Below are positions 52,120 through 60,835 of a stretch of DNA of 64,000 nucleotides, in pieces. The notes under the pieces are model-generated. The model was not told the origin of the DNA and did not search any database. It saw nothing but the letters and a program-made list of their open reading frames with translations. Numbering within the stretch: position 1 is the first letter of the stretch; every line of letters starts with the position of its first letter. Position numbers and translations under genes: made by a program. Source of the stretch: a bacterium (GTDB lineage Bacteria; Bacillota; Clostridia; Lachnospirales; Lachnospiraceae); NCBI GenBank assembly GCA_004562765.1, contig SFRL01000003.1:1-64000 (forward strand), read 5' to 3'.

Positions 52120-54249
52120 TTAAAAAAATTCAAATGCAAGCATTGTAATATCATCAAACTGCTCTGCATCTCCGGCAAATGTATCAATATCTGCACGGAC
52201 AGCCTCTAACATCTGCTGCAGCGGAAGATGTCCGTTTCGCTGCAGGCTTTCAAGCAGCCGTTCCTCACCGAACAGTTCCTCAGAAGCGTTTTGTGCCTCG
52301 GTGACACCGTCGGTGTAGAGGAAGATACGTGCACCATGCTTCAGCTTCAACTTCTCACTGCTGTACGGGATCCCCTCAAGGCCGGCCAGAACAAAGCCGG
52401 GCTGTGCATGGATCCAGTCATAGGTATCATTGTTCATCAGAAGCTGAGGATTATGCCCGGCATTCACAAACTCAAATTCACCGGTACTGATCGTAACAAC
52501 ACCCATCCATGCCGTGACGAACATGCCCTCTTCATTGCCTTCGCAAAGCTGGTTATTTACTCTGTAGAAGACATCTCCAAGCGATTCGAGACTCATTGCA
52601 TGATTCTTGATCAGCGTCTTTGCGATCACCATGAAAAGCGCCGCCGGTACACCTTTGCTGGACACGTCTGCGATCACGATCGCCAGATGATCCTCATCCA
52701 CAAGGAAGAAATCGTAGAAATCTCCTCCAACCTCTTTCGCCGGTGTCATCTGTGCGTACACATCAAATTCGCTTCTATCCGGGAACGGAGGAAAGATCTT
52801 CGGCAGCATATCTGCCTGGATCTTTGTCGCTACATTCAGTTCTGCGCCGATGCGCTCCTTTTCCGCTGTGATCTCCGTGATGTTTTTAATATATTCCTTC
52901 ATCTTCTGCGTCATGGCAAGGAAGGATGATGCAAGTATCGCAGTTTCGTCCTTATTCTTCAGTTCCCACGTAAAGTCCAGATTATCTCCGTCGACCTTTT
53001 CCACACGTTCTGTCAGAACTTTGATCGGCTTCACGATATGTGCAGAAACGACAACTGCCAGGATCGCTCCGAATACACAGAAGAAGATCAATGCTATGAT
53101 CAGTGAAACAAGGGAAACCTGAACTGTGCGCTCCATGTTATCCACTGTCTGCTGTGAATGTATGCCCATTTCCTTCAACAGCTTATTCGTCGGCTCCAGG
53201 ACCTCATCCTCGCCGAGCACAGTCAGAAATCCCCATCCGACCTTATCCATCGGGGCGTAGGCGATATAATACTTTTCGCCATCCATCTCCAGTGTGGTGA
53301 TACCGCTGCTCCCCGCCAGAACGCTGCGCACCAGACCACTGAGCGACACGTTATCCGTACTGCGCAGGTCTGTCTGGTTTTCCACATCCACCATCAGTGC
53401 ACCGCTCTCCTTCGGCGAAAAGATGACTTGTCCCTCCTGATTGATGATACAGGCAAATCCAGCCGAACCCAGCCGGATATCTGCAACTAATTGTTCTATA
53501 TCTGACAGATACATACCTGCTCCGGCAACTCCCAAAAACTCGCCATCCACATAGATGGGAACACCGCACATAATACCGGTGCCCGAGGTGTGTGCATCTC
53601 TGCTCACCGGTGTGAAATAGGGTTTTCCACTCTCCTTGGCGCCCTGATACCACGGTCTTGTATCCGCCTCATAGGGGAGTATCTGTCCGTTCTCATCAAA
53701 CTTGGAACCGGAAATATAATCTGCCTGGATCATAAGCCCCGGCTCGATCGCAACATAATCGGATGCCATGTTCTCAAAGTTATTGTTCACCTCATAAAGT
53801 GTGTCCTGCAGATTACCCAGGAGTCCGATCTTTTCCTGTATCCCGGGATCGTCAAGGTCTGTCACGGATGCGGAGTGTAACAACTGTATGCTCAGTTCCC
53901 CATCCTTGTCCGCATCCGGCAAAGCCACCTCCCGCGCGCTGTAACTGTCGGGATTTTCATATATCTTCTGCGCCAGATTTGCCAGCAGAATGACCTGATT
54001 TTCCAGTTCTTCAAATTTTGCGTTTGCCAGTTCTGCATTGCTGCCCGTCAGCTCCGTCATCCGTTTGCGCATTTGCGCAGTCATGGATTCCGCCGACATT
54101 CCGCCTGCCACCTCGGAAAACTCACTATTTGATTCCACCACATCATTGGTCAGATGATTCATCCGAACAGACATGAAAATTCCCAGTGTCAGTGATACCA
54201 GCAATATATTTCCCACGCATAAGAACATTATTTTTTTTCGAAGACTCAT
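52120..54249 (-). CDS. RsbU-like PP2C phosphatase with Cache and HAMP domains
   Basis: A 709-residue membrane phosphatase: helix near 9-28, an extracytoplasmic double-Cache sensor (about 30-370), a second helix (about 375-400), HAMP (to about 455) and a SpoIIE-type PP2C domain. Catalytic motifs are GGDFYDFF, DVSSKGVPAAL, YTDGVTEAQN and DDITMLAF. It would dephosphorylate a STAS antagonist in response to a small ligand outside the cell. The ATG overlaps the GNAT stop (ATGA). It belongs to the STAS-MATE-GNAT-PP2C-RsbW series. Confidence 0.93.
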   Translation of the reverse strand: MSLRKKIMFLCVGNILLVSLTLGIFMSVRMNHLTNDVVESNSEFSEVAGGMSAESMTAQMRKRMTELTGSNAELANAKFEELENQVILLANLAQKIYENPDSYSAREVALPDADKDGELSIQLLHSASVTDLDDPGIQEKIGLLGNLQDTLYEVNNNFENMASDYVAIEPGLMIQADYISGSKFDENGQILPYEADTRPWYQGAKESGKPYFTPVSRDAHTSGTGIMCGVPIYVDGEFLGVAGAGMYLSDIEQLVADIRLGSAGFACIINQEGQVIFSPKESGALMVDVENQTDLRSTDNVSLSGLVRSVLAGSSGITTLEMDGEKYYIAYAPMDKVGWGFLTVLGEDEVLEPTNKLLKEMGIHSQQTVDNMERTVQVSLVSLIIALIFFCVFGAILAVVVSAHIVKPIKVLTERVEKVDGDNLDFTWELKNKDETAILASSFLAMTQKMKEYIKNITEITAEKERIGAELNVATKIQADMLPKIFPPFPDRSEFDVYAQMTPAKEVGGDFYDFFLVDEDHLAIVIADVSSKGVPAALFMVIAKTLIKNHAMSLESLGDVFYRVNNQLCEGNEEGMFVTAWMGVVTISTGEFEFVNAGHNPQLLMNNDTYDWIHAQPGFVLAGLEGIPYSSEKLKLKHGARIFLYTDGVTEAQNASEELFGEERLLESLQRNGHLPLQQMLEAVRADIDTFAGDAEQFDDITMLAFEFF

Positions 54250-55307
54250 ACCCGGATTCTCCTCTCATAAAATCCCTGTATCTCATCCCGCAACGCCTGA
54301 AATTCTGCGGTCAATACATATTCTTCCATACACAGCTCCATGTCTCCGCACCACTGCATATAGAACTGCTCCTTCTCTCCACACGCCGCCTTGAGGCCTG
54401 TGAAGAAAAATCCGATCTCAAGCAGTTGTTCATATTCTGCAACTGCATAACCCTGATCTGCGGATATCGTGATCTGATACGTCCAGTAGGGCTGCATATG
54501 AGTTGCCATGATCTGTCTGATCTGCGAGATCAGATCCGCTCCGCTCTGCAGGATGCAGATGAGCACCGTCCGCTGCAATTCATCCGTATTCACAGCAAGC
54601 ACTGCGGCTGTCTGCGGCAGTGATTCGCTCTGTGAACAGATCGTATAGGTCATGCCCAGCCGATCATAGCAGCGCGCTGCATAGTCAGCCAGTTCTTCGG
54701 GCAGATAAACGGTTCCTGCCGCCTGTTTTTCCACCGGGAGGATCATGATTCCCTCCGAATGTTTTAGACATTTGCCTTTGGGATAGCTGTTCTTCATCTT
54801 CTCAGCCAGAAAGCTTCCAAGCCGAAAGCCTGTGGGGATCATCCCCTGTTCCCCGCACACCCGCTGGGTGATCGGGTGAAATGTCACTGCGTGAACAAAC
54901 AGCGCCGACGGCTTCATTGCCTTTGCCAGCGGAAACGTATATGCAACAAGCTCGGCTGCCAGGCCAAAGCCTCTGTAGTTTTGTTTTAATATCTGGGAAG
55001 CCGGCTCTATGTAATCATCACCGTTTTCCGTGAACAGCGCAAATATCTCCATTCCGGCAATCTCACTATTTGCTTCTGCCAAAAAAAACACATAGTGGTC
55101 ACCCATTGCCTTTTCCCGCAGCTTCTCTTCATCATAAAAGTCGCGTTTAAAATAGCTGTCGCCATACTCGTCACGGATACAGGCGATCAGCCCCGGCTCA
55201 TCTCCCGGAGCGAACGGTCGCATGGTAAAAGCAACCGTTTGACCTGTGTGCTCATTATGTAATTCTTTCGTCACTGTATCGAACAGCATCTGTTCTTTCT
55301 TTCGCAT
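54246..55307 (-). CDS. GNAT-fold protein in the partner-switch operon
   Basis: A protein of about 353 residues with an intact GNAT motif (QNYRGFGLAAELVAY) in the first half and a motif-free, GNAT-like second half. The start is uncertain: the ATG at 55307 follows AAAGGG, while a GTG at 55346 would overlap the MATE stop. It lies between the MATE-ATPase fusion and the PP2C phosphatase and overlaps the latter. It is the fourth GNAT protein in the island; its substrate is unknown. Confidence 0.75.
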   Translation of the reverse strand: MRKKEQMLFDTVTKELHNEHTGQTVAFTMRPFAPGDEPGLIACIRDEYGDSYFKRDFYDEEKLREKAMGDHYVFFLAEANSEIAGMEIFALFTENGDDYIEPASQILKQNYRGFGLAAELVAYTFPLAKAMKPSALFVHAVTFHPITQRVCGEQGMIPTGFRLGSFLAEKMKNSYPKGKCLKHSEGIMILPVEKQAAGTVYLPEELADYAARCYDRLGMTYTICSQSESLPQTAAVLAVNTDELQRTVLICILQSGADLISQIRQIMATHMQPYWTYQITISADQGYAVAEYEQLLEIGFFFTGLKAACGEKEQFYMQWCGDMELCMEEYVLTAEFQALRDEIQGFYERRIRV

Positions 55308-55335
55308 CTTTTTCAGCCCTTTTTCAGTTATTCCA

Positions 55336-57132
55336 TTACAAGTCACTTGCTGTCTGTGAAAATGTTACGACCAGATTGTTCACACCGAGTGTCCGTCGGA
55401 AAGTCACGGATCTTGCCGCCTGCGTCACCATCCGGATACCCAGCGATTCATCCATCAAAAGTTCCTCTTCGCTCATTCCCTCCGTGCGTTTTCTGTAATC
55501 CGCGATTGGGTCAAACAGCTTTCCTCCGCAGCGGATGCGAAGTAACAGTTCCTCCTTGCTGATCACGATACGCACGTCCGCATACATTTTGTCATTTTGT
55601 TCAAAACAGTGCTCGTTCACAAGCACAAGCATTTCTTCGATCGCAAGGGGAAGCATCATGGCAAGCCCATGATCCAACTCGTTCTGCTCACAAAACTCTG
55701 CCATACGCTCAGATGCCACTACTGCCCCCTCTGCGCTTCCGGGAACGGAAAAAGAGATATACGTTTCCTCTTCCTGCGTTTGCGGCAAAAGCAGCAGCCG
55801 CTCCAGTGACGAGTCTCGTTTCCTGATCATCTCCGTCACAAGGACATCCGTAAGGATCGTTGCCAGTTCTCCCAGCACAAATGCTGCAAGGAGAATTTGT
55901 GACGCTCCGGTCCGGACAAAGATCCATGCAAATAATGCCACATAGCCGAAAGATCGGCAAAACGTAAGTACTGATGCAAGCATCACACGCCGGATCGTCG
56001 TATAATGAAAAATAAAGCAATTCACAACTGCCGCCGGGATAAGGCTTGCCATCGTCCAGCAGATCATCACTGCAGCACCGCGCACCATGTAAGGTTCCTT
56101 CATACCGAAGGCATGTGCCAGGGGGATACAGCCCACCAAAGAGAGGACAAACAGTCCGCCCATCAGGCACACGGAAATGCGAACCGCACTCTTCATCAAC
56201 ATGCGAATGCTCGTGTAATCACGTTCTCCGTAAAACACGCCGATCAGCGGTGATACCGCCTGTCCTGCGCCTGCAACAAACGCCGTCGCAAAGTTTAAGA
56301 CCGCACACGCGACCGCAAACATACTGACACCATCCTCACCGAGTGCCAACAGCACCAGACTGTTCAGAAAAATCGTGCGCAGCATGTTGCACAGATTGTT
56401 GAGTGCCGAAGCAGCACCTGCACGAACCAACTGCAGGGTATCCTGCACGGGATGTGCGATCTTACCAAGCCCCAGCTGTCTTCCTTTTCCCAAAAACAGC
56501 ACTCCGATGCCTGCTGCATCAGCAACTGCCGCGCTCAGCACAACAGCAAATCCCACACCGGTCAGTCCAAGGTTCATCCGGTGGAACAAAAACACAAGTA
56601 TGATATCCACGACTCCCATCACACCGAAGATCATCATGGAATATTGTCCACGTCCATCCACACGTAAAAAGTTGAACGGATAATACATGAGTGTGGTAAA
56701 GAGACCACCAATAAACATCACGCGTCCATAGCCTGCCGCTGCCTCAAACAAAGCACCTCTTGCACCCAAAAGCCCCATCAGCGGCTCAAAAAATAAAATG
56801 CCCACTGTCGAGAAGATCAAAGGTACGGCAATGGATAACAGGAGGGAAAGTGTCGCAAAGGCATCTACCTGTGCGTCCTCCTCCTTTCCCATTGCAATGG
56901 ATGCGCCGGTTGCACCGCCGATACTGATCAGACAGCCAAACATGGCAAAAATGAATGTGACCGGATTGACCAGATTCATTGCCGCCAGCGCCTCCTTACC
57001 GTACAAATTTCCCGTCAGAAGGCTGTTTACAAATGTGATCATCGTAGATCCCAAAAGGGAGATGATCGTCGGAATGAGATACTTGCTAAGGGTATGTTTT
57101 ACAAAATAGTTGTTATTTTCCAGTTCTGTCAT
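55336..57132 (-). CDS. MATE transporter fused to a RsbW-like ATPase-fold domain
   Basis: A 598-residue fusion. Residues 1-450 form a MATE multidrug/metabolite antiporter with about 12 helices. Residues about 465-598 resemble an RsbW-type HATPase. The N box is LAIEEMLVLVNEHCF, but the D-box reads RCGGKLFDP with the key Asp lost and the G-box is reduced to SLGIRMV. ATP binding is therefore doubtful. The domain may instead bind a STAS partner, such as the one encoded 31 bases upstream, so that transport is gated by the switch (inference). Confidence 0.88.
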   Translation of the reverse strand: MTELENNNYFVKHTLSKYLIPTIISLLGSTMITFVNSLLTGNLYGKEALAAMNLVNPVTFIFAMFGCLISIGGATGASIAMGKEEDAQVDAFATLSLLLSIAVPLIFSTVGILFFEPLMGLLGARGALFEAAAGYGRVMFIGGLFTTLMYYPFNFLRVDGRGQYSMMIFGVMGVVDIILVFLFHRMNLGLTGVGFAVVLSAAVADAAGIGVLFLGKGRQLGLGKIAHPVQDTLQLVRAGAASALNNLCNMLRTIFLNSLVLLALGEDGVSMFAVACAVLNFATAFVAGAGQAVSPLIGVFYGERDYTSIRMLMKSAVRISVCLMGGLFVLSLVGCIPLAHAFGMKEPYMVRGAAVMICWTMASLIPAAVVNCFIFHYTTIRRVMLASVLTFCRSFGYVALFAWIFVRTGASQILLAAFVLGELATILTDVLVTEMIRKRDSSLERLLLLPQTQEEETYISFSVPGSAEGAVVASERMAEFCEQNELDHGLAMMLPLAIEEMLVLVNEHCFEQNDKMYADVRIVISKEELLLRIRCGGKLFDPIADYRKRTEGMSEEELLMDESLGIRMVTQAARSVTFRRTLGVNNLVVTFSQTASDL

Positions 57133-57163
57133 AATCCCTGTCTTCTACACTGACAAAATGCAT

Positions 57164-57463
57164 TTACTCGATATGTAAAATACCGCTGAAGCCGGACATT
57201 TTAAATACCTGAAGTACTGCATCTGCCACATGCACCAGTGTCATGCTTCCTCCCTTTGAGTTTGCGGTTTTCTGTCCGATCAAAAGCGCGCGAAGTCCCG
57301 CGCTTGAGACATATTCCACACCGGAGAAATCAAGCACCAGCTTACTTCCTTTCTGGAATGCCTGCAAAATCGCATTCTGAAGCTGTGGACTGGTTGTTGT
57401 ATCCACACGTCCGTCAATCGCAATCTGAATCACATCTCCTGATCTTGTCTCTGAAATGTTCAT
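57164..57463 (-). CDS. STAS-domain anti-sigma factor antagonist
   Basis: A 99-residue RsbV/SpoIIAA-like protein with the phospho-Ser region YVSSAGLRALLIGQ. It is the natural substrate of the RsbW-like ATPase (51629) and of the PP2C phosphatase (52120), which are in the same minus-strand series. It has its own promoter and a palindrome just upstream, separating it from the baseplate genes. AGAGGAAGG precedes the ATG. Confidence 0.93.
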   Translation of the reverse strand: MNISETRSGDVIQIAIDGRVDTTTSPQLQNAILQAFQKGSKLVLDFSGVEYVSSAGLRALLIGQKTANSKGGSMTLVHVADAVLQVFKMSGFSGILHIE

Positions 57464-57490
57464 ATTTCGTAATCCTTCCTCTATCCTCCG

Positions 57491-57505
57491 GCACTATAAT
57501 AGTGC
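57491..57505. promoter_or_regulatory. Palindromic operator before the STAS gene
   Basis: GCACTAT-A-ATAGTGC is a perfect 15-base palindrome located between the promoter and the STAS ribosome site. Its position in the early transcribed region fits a repressor site. Confidence 0.6.
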
Positions 57506-57525
57506 ACGATTTTTATTTATTATTT

Positions 57526-57553
57526 ATTATAGCAATTTTGGGAAGAATGGCAA
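57526..57553 (-). promoter_or_regulatory. Sigma-A promoter of the STAS operon
   Basis: On the minus strand TTGCCA (57553-57548), 16 bases and TATAAT (57531-57526) lie about 63 bases upstream of the STAS ATG. This gives the signalling genes a transcript separate from the baseplate genes. Confidence 0.78.
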
Positions 57554-57602
57554 TTCCTTTTTTGTTTTCATTGTTTTTTATTTTAAAAAGTTCCATGTAA
57601 AC

Positions 57603-58703
57603 CTATGTAAGCGTTACCACACCATCCATGATCTGATTCTCGTCCAGACCGCCGTTCTCCACTTCAAAGACGCGTGCGTTCATATCCAGATAGCTGTGTG
57701 AATCCAGCATGCCATCGGACTTCAGATGCACGATGTGGATCCGGCTTCTGAGGGGTTTGAACTGATCGATCAGATACATCAACTGAGATTTCACAAGCTC
57801 TGACACCGGATGTTCCACCAACATGACCACATCATAGATACTGCTGCCATAAAGCTTCACAATATCCATGCGCTCCTTCCCTGCCAGGTAATCTTCCATG
57901 ATATTATGCTCAAGAAGGAGTACCTCCTCGCCGAGCATGATCTTTGCGATCGTCCGGATCGCTTTTTTTGTACCTTTCATGCGGTTCAGCGAATATGCTT
58001 CGCGGACAAGCTCCCGCAGGATCTTTTCATCCTGGATATCGCAGTCCAGATCAATTCCCAGCCATTTTCCATAGGTGATAAGCAGCTGCACCGGACAGGT
58101 GTTCACGTCCAGAAGCTTTGGAAGCTGTTCAATGTCCTGCTGAAAATCGATGTAGATACTTGAAAAAATGGACAGATAACGGTGAAAAAAGCTGTTCCGC
58201 TCCCTGTATACCTCAGGAAAGGTCTGCATAAAGTTGTCACCCCTGCGGTCAACTTTTATATTTCGCAAGTATCCGCTGCCCTCGCCGACAAACTCGATCA
58301 CAAAGTATAGATAACGCCCCCTCTGTTCATACAAGAGCACGTCCTTATGATTGATGTGGCGTTTCGCATCCACACGCTCAAAAAACTCGCGTTTGATCGT
58401 CGGTGACTCCTCTTTATCACATAAAAAATCATCTATTTTTGTCAGTTTGCCTGCCCGGTAAAACATGGACTCATTGAGCGCACGCACATATACGTAGCAG
58501 GTCATATTTTCCGGATATTCCGCCTCGAAGGATAATCTTCCCCAGCTTCCATCCTGTGTGGCGCAGTCCAGGGCGCGCACATACAGCGCATGGCGCGGCT
58601 CGTGCTCATTCATCACAAGTGTTCCGTCCGTATCCATCGTAAAGCCAACTGTAAGCCCGCTCTCGATCCGGTTCTTTTTTATGGAATAACATATACCAAC
58701 CAT
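57603..58703 (-). CDS. Baseplate/tail protein, P2 gpI-like
   Basis: A 366-residue protein whose second half matches the phage tail protein I-like family (TIGR02242 type): RYLSIFSSIYIDFQQDIEQLP, then LLITYGKWLGIDLD and MKGTKKAIRTIAKIMLG. In eCIS and phage tails it sits in the baseplate wedge beside the gpJ-like proteins, as here. AAGGAGG precedes the ATG, 18 bases after the second gpJ-like gene. It is the last structural gene of the visible baseplate operon. Confidence 0.85.
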   Translation of the reverse strand: MVGICYSIKKNRIESGLTVGFTMDTDGTLVMNEHEPRHALYVRALDCATQDGSWGRLSFEAEYPENMTCYVYVRALNESMFYRAGKLTKIDDFLCDKEESPTIKREFFERVDAKRHINHKDVLLYEQRGRYLYFVIEFVGEGSGYLRNIKVDRRGDNFMQTFPEVYRERNSFFHRYLSIFSSIYIDFQQDIEQLPKLLDVNTCPVQLLITYGKWLGIDLDCDIQDEKILRELVREAYSLNRMKGTKKAIRTIAKIMLGEEVLLLEHNIMEDYLAGKERMDIVKLYGSSIYDVVMLVEHPVSELVKSQLMYLIDQFKPLRSRIHIVHLKSDGMLDSHSYLDMNARVFEVENGGLDENQIMDGVVTLT

Positions 58704-58721
58704 TGGATTCCTCCTTATCGG

Positions 58722-60818
58722 TTACTTGACGTAAACATCAATCTCAATGGACACTGTGCCTGCACAGAGCAGACAGTTTTCTGCCGGATAGATATCTGCG
58801 TCCTTTAGTCTTGCCTGATTGCTGTGCTGCGGCTGAATGGAAAGATCATAGACAAACTCCACACAATCCAGCTCCTCAATCGCATGAAAAACTTCATTGA
58901 ACCGTAATACATCTCCAAAATTTTTATCGGAATGCACGTAATCGATCTGCCTTACGATCGCCTCTTCGATCTGCTGCCTGCAGTTTTCGTAGGTCGGTTT
59001 TACATAAATCGTTCCGCGCACATTGACCGGTTCGTAAACCGGAGGGATGATCTCAATACGTGTTGTGAGCAATCTGCGGTTTTCCAGCTCCTGCTCAATG
59101 ACCTTGCGATAAATGTCCGAAAGCTTCGGAAATTCCTCATCCGTTCCCGGCTTGACAGCGATCCGTACACGGTTTCTGGCCTCATCCATATTTGCCTTCA
59201 CCTTATGGATGCAAAGCTGTGGTGTCTTCTTCACGATCGTCTCGTAATCGGATGCCGTAACTGCCGTATAGGGTGTGTAAAGATCGTCCACAAACCGCTT
59301 TCTGACATCCGGGATGCGCTCTCTGAAGCAGCCTCCGGTGCCGACACCGGGGTTTGTAAACCGGATTCCGGCCGGCACATGTCTGGTTGTAAGGGTACTG
59401 CCGCTTCGGATATTTCCGTCAGGTCCGTCGGTTGTGGCACAGCCTCCGATAAAGAGTTCCGCCCCGATAAAGGCACCTGCATCCTCAATGCAGATCTTTC
59501 CCTCATACTCGTATAAATGATAGTACAGATTTCCTTCCTCCGAGCGCTCAGGCCGGACAAAATCATAGATCGGCTCTCCGCTCTCATCCAGACGTTTTGC
59601 GATGATAGAGAAAGAATCCGCAACCACCTTCCCTTCCGGAAGCTTTAACATCTGATCATCATAACCAAGCACGGTTCCAATCGCATATTTGCGCATCATC
59701 TCTTCGGTATATGCAACGATACGGACCGAATTTTTTACCTTTTCCGGGGCAAACCCGTGCCTTTTTTTATCAAAGGCATAAATATGCATGCCATAGCCTT
59801 CCTTTTGCAGATCATAATATCTGCCCTGTGCATCCGGTGTCGGCGCATACTCATAGCGTCTGTAGGAGCTGCCCTTGGACTCTCTTGCATAGACGTGAAC
59901 ATATCCCTCCTCCGCAAGGTCGCTGAACAATCGCGCACTACCCGGTTTTTGAAAGGTTGTACATGAACTGAGCGTCTTCTTCTGCCATACCTCAAACAGA
60001 AAGCCCTGCACCTTGACCAGCTTTGGCCTCACATCGTAATCCGCACGTGTTAACGTGGCACGGATCATACAGCTTCCATCCGGCATATCCGGATGGGGCA
60101 CGGTCATCTCCTGCGGCATCCGGATACGGATCTCTCCGCTCATCAAAAAACAGTTGGAATAATCCCGGACACTAACCTCCTTGAAGCCCTCTTCGGTATA
60201 GCACTCCCACTTGATCTCCGCAAAGGTGTTGCGTCCCTTTTCCGGAAAATCATTGCGGTTGTAGCGGTCAGCAACATTCATGTATAAAATAAGTTCCTCG
60301 CCCGGCTCCGGAAGCATGTTTGCAGTAAAATATACACTGTCACCCACCTTCGGATGCTCTCCGAATACAAATCCCGGAACCTTCAGTTCCTTCTCACACA
60401 AAAAGCTGTAATCAAAGAATTCTCCGTCCCGCTTTCCGTAAACACCGGTCAGATGTCCGGTGTTAAGCAACGTCACACGGTTCGTCTCAAAGCAGAGCTC
60501 GCCGATACGAAACTGCTGGTTTGCCGGCAGATAAACCGGCTCCTGCACATGCTCCGCTGCCAGAAGCAGTCTTGCACATTTACCCTTGCGCGCCGAAAAA
60601 CCGACCAGTCTTAAAAGGTTCTGCAGCACCGGTGCCGTCACCTGATCAATGGCGTCCGCCTGCAGCGTTTCAAAAGCAGTCAGACTCTCCAGGATCGTGA
60701 TACCGGGATCGGAAGCATTGAAATTTGTCCACTCATCCGTATAGAGAGGAATCTGAGTCAGCGCTTCGCTGAAGCGTTCTTCAAATGTTTTTTTATTCAA
60801 ATTTTTACTGTTTAACAT
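58722..60818 (-). CDS. Baseplate J-like protein (Afp12-like)
   Basis: A 698-residue protein. The N-terminus resembles the gpJ/Afp12 family (EALTQIPLYTDEWTNFNASDPGITILESLTAFE). The C-terminal part contains the baseplate J-like core (YTAVTASDYETIVKKTPQLCIHKVKA). The ATG at 60818 (MLNSKNLNK) is chosen over 60884 because GGGGG lies upstream and the longer form overlaps the previous gene. It is one of two adjacent gpJ-like genes, a hallmark of Afp/PVC-type eCIS. Confidence 0.9.
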   Translation of the reverse strand: MLNSKNLNKKTFEERFSEALTQIPLYTDEWTNFNASDPGITILESLTAFETLQADAIDQVTAPVLQNLLRLVGFSARKGKCARLLLAAEHVQEPVYLPANQQFRIGELCFETNRVTLLNTGHLTGVYGKRDGEFFDYSFLCEKELKVPGFVFGEHPKVGDSVYFTANMLPEPGEELILYMNVADRYNRNDFPEKGRNTFAEIKWECYTEEGFKEVSVRDYSNCFLMSGEIRIRMPQEMTVPHPDMPDGSCMIRATLTRADYDVRPKLVKVQGFLFEVWQKKTLSSCTTFQKPGSARLFSDLAEEGYVHVYARESKGSSYRRYEYAPTPDAQGRYYDLQKEGYGMHIYAFDKKRHGFAPEKVKNSVRIVAYTEEMMRKYAIGTVLGYDDQMLKLPEGKVVADSFSIIAKRLDESGEPIYDFVRPERSEEGNLYYHLYEYEGKICIEDAGAFIGAELFIGGCATTDGPDGNIRSGSTLTTRHVPAGIRFTNPGVGTGGCFRERIPDVRKRFVDDLYTPYTAVTASDYETIVKKTPQLCIHKVKANMDEARNRVRIAVKPGTDEEFPKLSDIYRKVIEQELENRRLLTTRIEIIPPVYEPVNVRGTIYVKPTYENCRQQIEEAIVRQIDYVHSDKNFGDVLRFNEVFHAIEELDCVEFVYDLSIQPQHSNQARLKDADIYPAENCLLCAGTVSIEIDVYVK

Positions 60819-60835
60819 TTGCCATTCCCCCTCAT

